Assembly: GCA_905198575.1 (NCBI GenBank)
Contig: CAJKDC010000036.1
Span: 1-24,146, forward strand
Length of the DNA stretch: 24,146 bases
Direction: 5' to 3'
From: an uncultured Bacteroides sp.
GTDB taxonomy: Bacteria; Bacteroidota; Bacteroidia; Bacteroidales; Bacteroidaceae
The translations under genes were made by a program, and so were the position numbers. The notes below the pieces were generated by a model. That model saw nothing but the letters and a program-made list of their open reading frames with translations. It did not search any database and was not told the origin of the DNA. Shown in pieces: positions 8,648-15,794 of the stretch (the stretch's first letter is position 1; each line of letters begins with the position of its first letter).

Positions 8648-10303
8648 TTACTCCTTCTTTTTATCAAACAATCCCTGGTTAGGCAACGGAACCTTTCCAC
8701 GTACATTCGCTTTCAGCTGGTCTTCGGCTTTCTTGGCCCGCCATTCAAAGATATCATTTTTATGCATCGGACGAATATAGTCGAACCACACAAAGTTATC
8801 CAGCTTATCCTTTCCGGCCGGTATCTGTGTCATCGGATACAGCGTTCCGGTCGATTTAGGCCGCATGATGATTTTTTCTATCTTCTGCTCTTTCAGGAAC
8901 ATATCCAGCTCGCTGGTCTCGGACACATTCATGCCAATCAGTGTACTGTCTTTCTCCATCGGATAATACACCAGCCGCACCGAACCGCTCACATTTACAT
9001 GCCGCATCTGTCCATTCTCAAAATAAGCCTTCATTTCCTTACCCGTTACCTGGTTATATACCGAGTCCAGCAGTTCTACCGACAAAGCCTGATTCACAAT
9101 ATGAGCCCAGTCAATCGTACTGTCATTCATATAAACATGAATGCGTTCTCCCAGCAATTGCTGGTTGTTGTTCCATACAATCGGGTCCCTATACAGCGTC
9201 AGGCAACTGTCCTTTGTGTTGAAGACAATCGAATCGGCCACCCCCTGTACATCCGTACGGTAAAAACGCGACTTGTGAAATGCCTGCATCTCACGGTACA
9301 TCGAGTCCGTACCCAGATAGAACGAGCGCATCAGCAGCGTATCCGCATGCAGAAACAGGCTGTCGCCTTGCGAATAGTCCACCGCTACAGCCCTGTCGGT
9401 AGCAAACGAGTATTTCCGGCGGTCATCGTAATACCCATACTCACAAGTCATCATATTCTTGTTCAGCGTATCGGTAATCACCACATCAAAGAAAGCCTTG
9501 CTCACCCCCAGGTCACGGTCGTAATCAATACTGTCGGCCACCAGTTTACGGCTGCCGCTTGTCACCTCCGAACGGTTCAGCAACTGCGCCTTACCGGTTG
9601 CCGTGTTATAGTATCCCAGTTCCGAGTAAATATGCGTACTGTCTCCCAAAATATCCGAAGGTCCCACAATACGGGCTATTTTCGACATCGTATTGTAGTG
9701 CAGTGTATCCGAGGTCATAGTGAACTTCGGGTTCAGCAGCTTCACATTATAGTTGAAAACAGACTCTTTCGTAACCGGACTGTATTCTCCCCAGTCGGAG
9801 CTGAGTACATTCTCTTCGTCCATCAGCGTACCTCCGTCAAAGTAGTATCCCAGATTGGCTATCCGGTCGTAATTCAAACTGTCTGTATACAGTTGCGTGT
9901 TTCTGTTTTCCAGACGCACATTCTTTCGAAGTTCGGCTATCTGCGTATATCCGTCGTAGAACAGATGGTCACCGTAAATAAAAAGTGTATCCCCCTGCTC
10001 CATGCGTACGTTACTGAAAGCTTCGAAAGACCCTGTCTTATCGTAGTAATAAGCACTGTCGCAAAACATGTACATACTGTCATGCCGGAACTTCACATTT
10101 CCCACCACAATCTGTGCATCCGGACGCACAGCATCTTTCCTCAGCAAGTCCGAGTGCAACAAATAAACCTTGCTTCGCGGCGCTCTGGAACTGCTCTTAC
10201 TCTTTTGCTCCTGCGCCAGCGAACAAAATACAAACAGGCATAGGATGCCTGCAAACAGCATCCTATGCCTGAGTAAATTATTTTTTTTACCTTTTTCAAG
10301 CAT
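8648..10303 (-). CDS. OstA/LptA-like periplasmic protein (LPS transport type)
   Basis: It is likely a periplasmic beta-jellyroll protein of the LptA/OstA_N superfamily, whose members bridge lipopolysaccharide between the membranes. The 551 residues start with a short basic region and a signal peptide ending near CSLAQ. Repeated beta-strand units of the family type follow (VYLLHSDLLRKDAV, VVGNVKFRHDSMYMFCDSA, ADSIDYDRDLG), spanning about residues 40-330. A more divergent C-terminal half follows. It is much longer than proteobacterial LptA (about 185 residues), as is usual for the Bacteroidetes version. It follows the SurA-type isomerase gene by 20 bases and precedes the small membrane protein by 4. 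A perfect hairpin lies inside its signal-peptide codons. Confidence 0.85.
   Translation of the reverse strand: MLEKGKKNNLLRHRMLFAGILCLFVFCSLAQEQKSKSSSRAPRSKVYLLHSDLLRKDAVRPDAQIVVGNVKFRHDSMYMFCDSAYYYDKTGSFEAFSNVRMEQGDTLFIYGDHLFYDGYTQIAELRKNVRLENRNTQLYTDSLNYDRIANLGYYFDGGTLMDEENVLSSDWGEYSPVTKESVFNYNVKLLNPKFTMTSDTLHYNTMSKIARIVGPSDILGDSTHIYSELGYYNTATGKAQLLNRSEVTSGSRKLVADSIDYDRDLGVSKAFFDVVITDTLNKNMMTCEYGYYDDRRKYSFATDRAVAVDYSQGDSLFLHADTLLMRSFYLGTDSMYREMQAFHKSRFYRTDVQGVADSIVFNTKDSCLTLYRDPIVWNNNQQLLGERIHVYMNDSTIDWAHIVNQALSVELLDSVYNQVTGKEMKAYFENGQMRHVNVSGSVRLVYYPMEKDSTLIGMNVSETSELDMFLKEQKIEKIIMRPKSTGTLYPMTQIPAGKDKLDNFVWFDYIRPMHKNDIFEWRAKKAEDQLKANVRGKVPLPNQGLFDKKKE
10235..10271 (-). other. Perfect 14-bp hairpin inside the OstA-like signal-peptide codons
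   Basis: CAGGCATAGGATGC (10235-10248) and GCATCCTATGCCTG (10258-10271) are perfect inverted repeats with a nine-base loop. They begin about 32 bases into the gene. In the direction of transcription the hairpin is followed by TTTGTATTTTG, which resembles a terminator or attenuator, although it lies wholly within coding sequence. Confidence 0.7.
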
Positions 10304-10323
10304 AAATAAGGTGTCTCAATTCG

Positions 10324-11700
10324 TTAGTTTCTAATCCATCCCGGATATTTGAAATTACAGTTTCTCCAGTTTTCGTTAATCCGGACATATACTTTTTTCT
10401 GTTTTTCCAGAATCCATTTTTGCAGTTTTTCCTGCCCTCTCTTCTCGATTACAATATTTTTAAGTCGCTGATAGTCCTCAGAAAGCGTAGCCTTATGTCC
10501 GTCGATACGGTTTTTCAGTTTCACAATAGCACACACTTCTTTACCCTTCGAGTTAATCATGGTGAAAGGCTGTGATATTTCGCCAATCTGCATATTCTCT
10601 ACCACCTTGGCCAGCTCCTGCGATACATGCTGAGCCAACTGCTGCATTTCAAAACGGGGAGTACCTGTTTCTGGGTTAGGCAGCAATCCGTGGTTATTCT
10701 TTGTATCCTTATCCTGCGAAATGTAAGTAGCAGCCTCATCAAACGAATATTTCTCCTTACGGATATTGTTGGCAATAGAATCCAATTGATGCAGAGCTTC
10801 CTGTTTTTCTTTCTCCTCTACTTTCGGCTTCATCAGGATATGACGCACATTAATACGGTCACCACGTTTTTCAATCAGCTGGATAATGTGATAACCAAAT
10901 TCACTCTTCACGATTTTAGAAACCTTCTTGGTATCCTGAAGGTTGAAAGCCACATTGGCAAAGTCAGGGTCAAGGAATCCGCGGCCCGTAAATCCCAGCT
11001 CACCACCGCGCGATGCAGTTCCCGGGTCTTCCGAGTAGTAGCGTGCCAGCACCGAGAACGAAGTCTCACCCTTGTTCACACGGTCGGCATACTCACGCAG
11101 TGTCGCCTTCACACGGTCAATCTCTTCCTGCGGGATCTTCGGTTCCAGCGTAATAATCTGCACCTCTACCTGCGTAGGAATATAAGGAATACTGTCTTGC
11201 GGCAGATTCTTGAAATAATTTCGCACCTCAGCCGGTGTCAGCTTAATGTCGCCGATAATCTCCTGCTGCATACGTTGCACCACCAGTCCGTCGCGGATGT
11301 TTTCGCGGAGCATCTCACGAATTTCGGTCATCGGTTTGTTGTAATACTCTTCCAGTTTTTCCTTCGAGCCGTTGGCCACCTGGTCCAGCAGGAACGAAGT
11401 ACGCTGTTCCACCTGTTGCAGCACCTCCTGGTCGGTTACCTCCACACTGTCTATCACCGCCTGGTTCAGAAACAGTTTCTGCACCGCCAGCTGCTCGGGA
11501 ATCACGCAATACGGGTCTCCGTCGAAACGGCGTCCTTCATACTGCGCATTCAACCGTTCGTTTTCCACATCCGATTTCAGGATAGCCTCATCGCCGACTA
11601 CCCAAACCACCTCATCTATCACATTATTTTGTCCGTAGGCAGCCACCGACAGCAGCAAAACCCAGAACAATGCATAAATTTTCCTGTTCAGTTTATTCAT
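10324..11700 (-). CDS. SurA-type periplasmic peptidyl-prolyl isomerase
   Basis: It is a chaperone/isomerase that helps outer-membrane proteins fold in the periplasm. The 458-residue protein has a signal peptide (to about residue 23, AAYGQ) and a SurA-like N-terminal chaperone domain (VIDEVVWVVGDEAILKSDVE, about 27-165). A well-conserved parvulin domain (about 175-280, with DPGTASRGGELGFTGRG and FGYHIIQL) is followed by a weaker second parvulin-like domain (about 283-395, starting VRHILMKPK). This is the SurA architecture at usual length. It follows the lipoprotein gene by nine bases and lies upstream of the OstA-like gene, consistent with an outer-membrane assembly operon. Confidence 0.9.
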   Translation of the reverse strand: MNKLNRKIYALFWVLLLSVAAYGQNNVIDEVVWVVGDEAILKSDVENERLNAQYEGRRFDGDPYCVIPEQLAVQKLFLNQAVIDSVEVTDQEVLQQVEQRTSFLLDQVANGSKEKLEEYYNKPMTEIREMLRENIRDGLVVQRMQQEIIGDIKLTPAEVRNYFKNLPQDSIPYIPTQVEVQIITLEPKIPQEEIDRVKATLREYADRVNKGETSFSVLARYYSEDPGTASRGGELGFTGRGFLDPDFANVAFNLQDTKKVSKIVKSEFGYHIIQLIEKRGDRINVRHILMKPKVEEKEKQEALHQLDSIANNIRKEKYSFDEAATYISQDKDTKNNHGLLPNPETGTPRFEMQQLAQHVSQELAKVVENMQIGEISQPFTMINSKGKEVCAIVKLKNRIDGHKATLSEDYQRLKNIVIEKRGQEKLQKWILEKQKKVYVRINENWRNCNFKYPGWIRN

Positions 11701-11709
11701 TCTATATCA

Positions 11710-12558
11710 CTAATAATAAATAATCGATTTATCCTCGGTTGCCTCCCTGTACAGGTCCTCCTTTACCTTATTGATAAATTCCACCCGTTTCAGGTTTATC
11801 AGCGTTTCCTTGATGCCCGTCCGTGCATGTTCCAGCGGAAGCTGCTCATTCTTCTGCACCACATTTTCCACATGCAGGAAATAGCAATACGCCGTATCCT
11901 TCACCTCAATATTCTTGTTCTTCACAAAATAAGCAGGGTCCGTTTCTGCCGCATCGGGCAAAGGCATCCTGCTCTGAATGCTCTTCACCGTCTTCCAGTG
12001 GTCATAAAAATACTCATAGCTCACCGCATTGGCCACACTGTATTTCTCCAGACGGTCGATAGCCTCCTGCGAGTTTTTCTTATACCAGCCACGCACCTGA
12101 TTGAGATGCGGAGCATGCAGCGGCACCTTCAGGTACAAGCCCTGCACCAGCGGCGCTTCGGCCACAAACAAGCCCTTGTTCTGCTCGTAGTAGCGTTCCA
12201 CCTCCTCATCCGTCACACTGTCTGCCAGTTCCTGCTTCACCAGCGCATCCTGATAAGCATGCACAATCAATGCCCTCCGGTAAGACTCTATCAGCTTGTT
12301 TATACGGTCGTTGTCCGATATGTTCCCCTCGGCCTTGTCATACAGCAACGCATCTTCCAGCCAGTTTTTGATATACTCTTCTGCAAAACGCACACTGTCC
12401 TCCTTGCCCAGGTTCACCGGCATTACGGCCTCAAGGTCTTCGCGGTAGAGGAAATCCTTCCCCACCTGCACCACCGGCGTCTTTCCCTTGTGGTCATACG
12501 ATGCAGTGCATCCGGCCAGCAGCAGCGCAAATGTAAATAAGAAACATTTCCCTTTCAT
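11710..12558 (-). CDS. SurA-like periplasmic lipoprotein without clear parvulin domain
   Basis: The ATG at 12556-12558 gives a 282-residue protein with a lipoprotein signal, MKGKCFLFTFALLLAGC, Cys17 being the lipidation site. The residues after Cys (TASYD) lack the acidic export signal of Bacteroides surface lipoproteins, so I expect it to face the periplasm. The body is mainly helical and resembles the chaperone part of SurA/PpiC proteins (SVTDEEVERYYEQNKGLF is typical). I cannot see an isomerase active-site pattern. An upstream GTG at 12594 in the same frame would hide the signal peptide and is not used. It lies between two isomerase-like genes, pointing to a chaperone role. Confidence 0.78.
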   Translation of the reverse strand: MKGKCFLFTFALLLAGCTASYDHKGKTPVVQVGKDFLYREDLEAVMPVNLGKEDSVRFAEEYIKNWLEDALLYDKAEGNISDNDRINKLIESYRRALIVHAYQDALVKQELADSVTDEEVERYYEQNKGLFVAEAPLVQGLYLKVPLHAPHLNQVRGWYKKNSQEAIDRLEKYSVANAVSYEYFYDHWKTVKSIQSRMPLPDAAETDPAYFVKNKNIEVKDTAYCYFLHVENVVQKNEQLPLEHARTGIKETLINLKRVEFINKVKEDLYREATEDKSIIYY

Positions 12559-12593
12559 TTCATACCTAATTATAATCAGGAAACGAAGATACA

Positions 12594-13976
12594 CTAATAT
12601 TCATTATATCCGGCAAAATTAACGGAATTTAAAATCTCTGCCGAATATTCCACTTCATACTTCTGTCTCAGCTCTTTCAGATAAAAATTCTCCTGTTCGT
12701 TCCGCACATCGGCAGTCACTTCCTCGCGCACGTCAGTGTACAGTTCCGGACCTTTCTTCAGCTTCTTGCCCAGCACAAACACATACGGCAGTTCCTTGTC
12801 GACAGGCAACTCGCCGCACTTAAACACCAGTTTGTCTACAGCAGCATGCCTGCCTATCTGGAACACCCCCGACTCGAAACGGCATTCGTAGATTCCGTCC
12901 TCCTTTTGCATCACATCCAGCACGGTCTTCCATTGCGAAACATCCCTTTTCTTCAGCAACTTCTTTATTTTCGAAGCCGCCTTCTTGCTCTTGCACCAGA
13001 TAACTCCACCTCTGAAATGCGGCAAGTCCCAGCGATACCTCTCCTTATGCGCCTTAAAGAAACGCTCCAGTTCTTCCTCGGTAGGTTCACTCACCTGTAC
13101 GGCGTGCAAGGCATCCCAGCGCGCAGCCAGCACACCCTCCTGCACTTCTTTCATCTTCCATTGCAACTCCGAGACAAAATCCGGCTGCCGCTTGCTCCAC
13201 GCCTCAAAAGCATCCTTATCCAGTACAGCCGAAATGCAATCCTGCCGCTGCTCCAGCACCGAAAGGATATACGGACGGGTCTCCTCGTAGGAACGTACCG
13301 GCACACGGTCGACCACCCGCACCAGATGTACGCCCAACGGCGAAGCAAACGGTGGAGTGCACTGCCCCTTCTCCACACGCTCCAGTGCAGCAACGAACTC
13401 ATCCGTCAGGGCAGAGAGCGGCATCCATCCGGCGGCTTTTGTCACACACGCCATCTTGGAGGCTGCGGGCATGCATTGTGCCAGCGCCTTGCCTCCTGCC
13501 GCAGCCTTATAGCAACCTTCCAGCATACGCAATGCAGCTTCTACCTGCGCATGACCGGCCTCCTGCTTCAGCGGAACAGACAATTCCTCCAGCTTCACCC
13601 ATCCGGGACGCGACAAGCGTCGGCAAGAACGGTCGTACACCTCTCTGGCCCACTTCTCCACCCGTGCCGTATCAAGCAGCATGCTTTTCATCAGCTCTCC
13701 CTGCAGCGTGGCACACAGCATCCGGTAATCGGGCAAAGTGTCCCACCCTTGCGCTCTGGCATCGGCAACCTTCAGCTTGAAGTTCACAAAATGCGGCAGA
13801 TAGTCACGGGCCGACAAGCGTCCGGCTACAGCCGTCGCCTTCCGGTAATAATAATTAAACTCCGTGCCCGTCACTTCATATCCGGCAACCTTCACCAGAC
13901 TTTCGGTAACCGCCAAAGCATCCGCAGCAAAACAACATGCCACCACGGGCAGCAGGAAACGTTTCAGTATCTTCAT
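12594..13976 (-). CDS. Divergent periplasmic parvulin-like (PpiC/SurA-like) protein
   Basis: The ATG at 13974-13976 gives 460 residues starting with a signal peptide (MKILKRFLLPVVACCFAADA, cleavage near ALA/VT). There is a SurA-like N-terminal helix bundle (GYEVTGTEFNYYYRK) and a degenerate parvulin-like region at about 120-235, ending in FASPLGVHLVRVVDRVPV, the C-terminal strand pattern of parvulins. A second helical region (TEEELERFFKAHKERYRW) follows. Isomerase activity is doubtful because the core is poorly conserved. A TTG further upstream in frame is rejected since it would mask the signal peptide. It is the first gene after guaB in this run and its stop lies 35 bases before the lipoprotein start. 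Confidence 0.8.
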   Translation of the reverse strand: MKILKRFLLPVVACCFAADALAVTESLVKVAGYEVTGTEFNYYYRKATAVAGRLSARDYLPHFVNFKLKVADARAQGWDTLPDYRMLCATLQGELMKSMLLDTARVEKWAREVYDRSCRRLSRPGWVKLEELSVPLKQEAGHAQVEAALRMLEGCYKAAAGGKALAQCMPAASKMACVTKAAGWMPLSALTDEFVAALERVEKGQCTPPFASPLGVHLVRVVDRVPVRSYEETRPYILSVLEQRQDCISAVLDKDAFEAWSKRQPDFVSELQWKMKEVQEGVLAARWDALHAVQVSEPTEEELERFFKAHKERYRWDLPHFRGGVIWCKSKKAASKIKKLLKKRDVSQWKTVLDVMQKEDGIYECRFESGVFQIGRHAAVDKLVFKCGELPVDKELPYVFVLGKKLKKGPELYTDVREEVTADVRNEQENFYLKELRQKYEVEYSAEILNSVNFAGYNEY

Positions 13977-13979
13977 CTC

Positions 13980-14037
13980 GAAAAAAACAGCAAAGTCCTG
14001 TAATTCCAAGTTATAGAAAACTAAGAACCACAGGACT
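13980..14037 (-). terminator. Possible terminator or attenuator after guaB
   Basis: AGTCCTGT (13994-14001) pairs with ACAGGACT (14030-14037) around a 28-base loop. In the minus direction the hairpin is followed by TTTGCTG and seven Ts (13981-13987). The T-run ends four bases before the start codon of the parvulin-like gene. I see no clean TAnnTTTG promoter between guaB and that gene, so partial read-through from guaB is the simplest way to transcribe the run. Confidence 0.5.
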
Positions 14038-14093
14038 CTATAAAATATTTTACCTTATATCACTTTTCAAAAACAAGGCATCACACAACCCTA

Positions 14094-15572
14094 TTACTGC
14101 TGCGGACGGCTATAGTTAGGAGCCTCACTCGTAATAGCCACATCGTGCGGATGACTTTCCAGCACACCGGCATTGGTGATACGTGTAAACTTAGCGTTAT
14201 GCAGTTCTACAATGTTGTGAGCACCACAATATCCCATACCGGCACGCAGACCACCTACCAGCTGATAGATAACCTCATACAAGTTTCCTTTATAAGGAAC
14301 GCGGGCAGCGATACCTTCCGGAACCAGTTTCTTCACATCGTTTGTACCAGCCTGGAAGTAACGGTCTTTCGAACCATTCTCCATAGCTTCCAACGAACCC
14401 ATACCACGGTATGACTTGAACTTACGTCCGTTGAAGATGATAGTATCACCCGGTGATTCTTCGGTACCAGCAACCAGTGAACCGATCATCACACTGTATC
14501 CACCGGCAGCCAATGCTTTCACAACGTCGCCAGAGTAACGCAGACCACCGTCGGCAATCAAAGGAATACCTGTGCCTTCCAAAGCCTTGGCTACATCGTA
14601 CACGGCACTCAGCTGAGGTACACCTACACCGGCAACCACACGAGTTGTACAGATAGAACCCGGACCGATACCTACTTTCACCGCATCGGCACCAGCCTCA
14701 ACCAGCATCTTGGCAGCTTCGCCTGTAGCGATGTTACCTACCACGATATCAATCTGCGGGAAGCGTTTTTTAGCTTCTTTCAGTTTTTCGATAACCGACA
14801 AAGAATGACCGTGAGCAGTATCGATTACGATAGCATCGGCACCGGCATTTACCAGCGCTTCCATGCGCTGCAGTGTATCGGCAGTAACACCTACCCCGGC
14901 AGCCACGCGCAGACGACCCTTAGAGTCCTTGCAAGCCATCGGTTTATCTTTCGCCTTAGTAATATCCTTATAAGTAATCAGACCAATCAGCTTACCGTCA
15001 GCATCTACTACCGGAAGTTTTTCGATTTTGTTTTCCTGCAGGATTTTTGATGCAGTTTCCATATCGGTACCCGGAGCAGTAGTCACGATATTGTCTTTCG
15101 TCATCACCTCATCAATGTGCTTGTCCATGTGAGTTTCAAAACGAAGGTCGCGGTTAGTCACGATACCTACCAGATGTTTTACGTCATCCACTACAGGGAT
15201 ACCGCCTATTTTATATTCAGCCATCAAGTTCAAGGCATCCTGCACGGTAGCACCGCGGTTAATGGTAACCGGGTCATAAATCATACCGTTTTCTGCACGT
15301 TTTACGATAGCTACCTGACGAGCCTGCTCTTCGATAGACATGTTCTTGTGGATTACACCGATACCACCTTCGCGAGCAATGGCAATAGCCATCTGTGCTT
15401 CTGTAACTGTATCCATAGCGGCAGTTACAAACGGAATCTTCAATTCAATGTTACGTGAAAACTTAGTCGAGAGCTCGACTGCTTTTGGCAATACTTCTGA
15501 ATAGGCCGGAATCAACAATACATCGTCGTAAGTCAATCCGTCCATCACAACTTTATCTGTAATAAATGACAT
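14094..15572 (-). CDS. guaB: Inosine-5'-monophosphate dehydrogenase
   Basis: It oxidises IMP to XMP with NAD+, the committed step to guanine nucleotides, in the cytoplasm. The chosen start (ATG 15570-15572) gives 492 residues, the normal length. The N-terminus LTYDDVLLIPAYS is the family hallmark. Two CBS domains span about residues 95-205, inserted in the (beta/alpha)8 barrel. The catalytic cysteine is Cys308 in GPGSICTTR, and the mobile flap region contains YRGMGSLEAM. The frame runs 28 codons further upstream, but that segment covers the promoter and is not family sequence. A Bacteroidetes promoter lies 30-60 bases upstream. Confidence 0.97.
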   Translation of the reverse strand: MSFITDKVVMDGLTYDDVLLIPAYSEVLPKAVELSTKFSRNIELKIPFVTAAMDTVTEAQMAIAIAREGGIGVIHKNMSIEEQARQVAIVKRAENGMIYDPVTINRGATVQDALNLMAEYKIGGIPVVDDVKHLVGIVTNRDLRFETHMDKHIDEVMTKDNIVTTAPGTDMETASKILQENKIEKLPVVDADGKLIGLITYKDITKAKDKPMACKDSKGRLRVAAGVGVTADTLQRMEALVNAGADAIVIDTAHGHSLSVIEKLKEAKKRFPQIDIVVGNIATGEAAKMLVEAGADAVKVGIGPGSICTTRVVAGVGVPQLSAVYDVAKALEGTGIPLIADGGLRYSGDVVKALAAGGYSVMIGSLVAGTEESPGDTIIFNGRKFKSYRGMGSLEAMENGSKDRYFQAGTNDVKKLVPEGIAARVPYKGNLYEVIYQLVGGLRAGMGYCGAHNIVELHNAKFTRITNAGVLESHPHDVAITSEAPNYSRPQQ

Positions 15573-15602
15573 AGGACTTATGCGTTTAGAATTTATTGCG
15601 TG

Positions 15603-15633
15603 CAAATATACGGTTTTTATCCGACATCTGAAA
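15603..15633 (-). promoter_or_regulatory. Promoter of guaB
   Basis: On the minus strand -7 TATATTTG (15603-15610) is preceded at 19 bases by TTTC (15630-15633), one mismatch from the -33 TTTG. It is correctly placed about 30 bases upstream of the guaB ATG at 15572 and supports that start over the longer frame. Confidence 0.68.
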
Positions 15634-15701
15634 GTGCTCAAAAAACTTTTTTGCACCTGCTGCTTTTCTTTTTTCTAACCGCAGGCAGCTACTGCATCAC
15701 A

Positions 15702-15764
15702 AATAAGACAAACTTGCGTTACACGAATGATGAATTTTCCGCATTTGTGTAACGCAAGTTTGTC
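15702..15764 (-). terminator. Very long hairpin at the end of the RiPP-type operon
   Basis: GACAAACTTGCGTTACAC (15707-15724) and its exact complement (15747-15764) form an 18-bp perfect stem. After one G-T pair it extends by four more pairs, about 23 bp in all, with a 12-base loop. In the minus direction it is followed by TTATTTG. It lies 30 bases after the stop of the last accessory gene (15795) and upstream of the guaB promoter, so a terminator is likely. The stem is unusually long for one and might be a small palindromic repeat element. Confidence 0.6.
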
Positions 15765-15794
15765 ATTAGAATGATAAGAGAAAAGAATAACGGT

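Noticed and set aside
7177..12540. Several plus-strand ORFs of 391-637 codons opposite mutL, the OstA-like gene and the isomerase genes
   Set aside because: Each is antisense to a well-supported gene. Their translations are rich in Arg, His, Gln and Ser without domain signatures, and have no credible promoters.
15707..15764. CRISPR or recombination site reading of the long palindrome
   Set aside because: There is a single inverted repeat with no direct-repeat series and no spacers, and no integrase or recombinase gene in the window.
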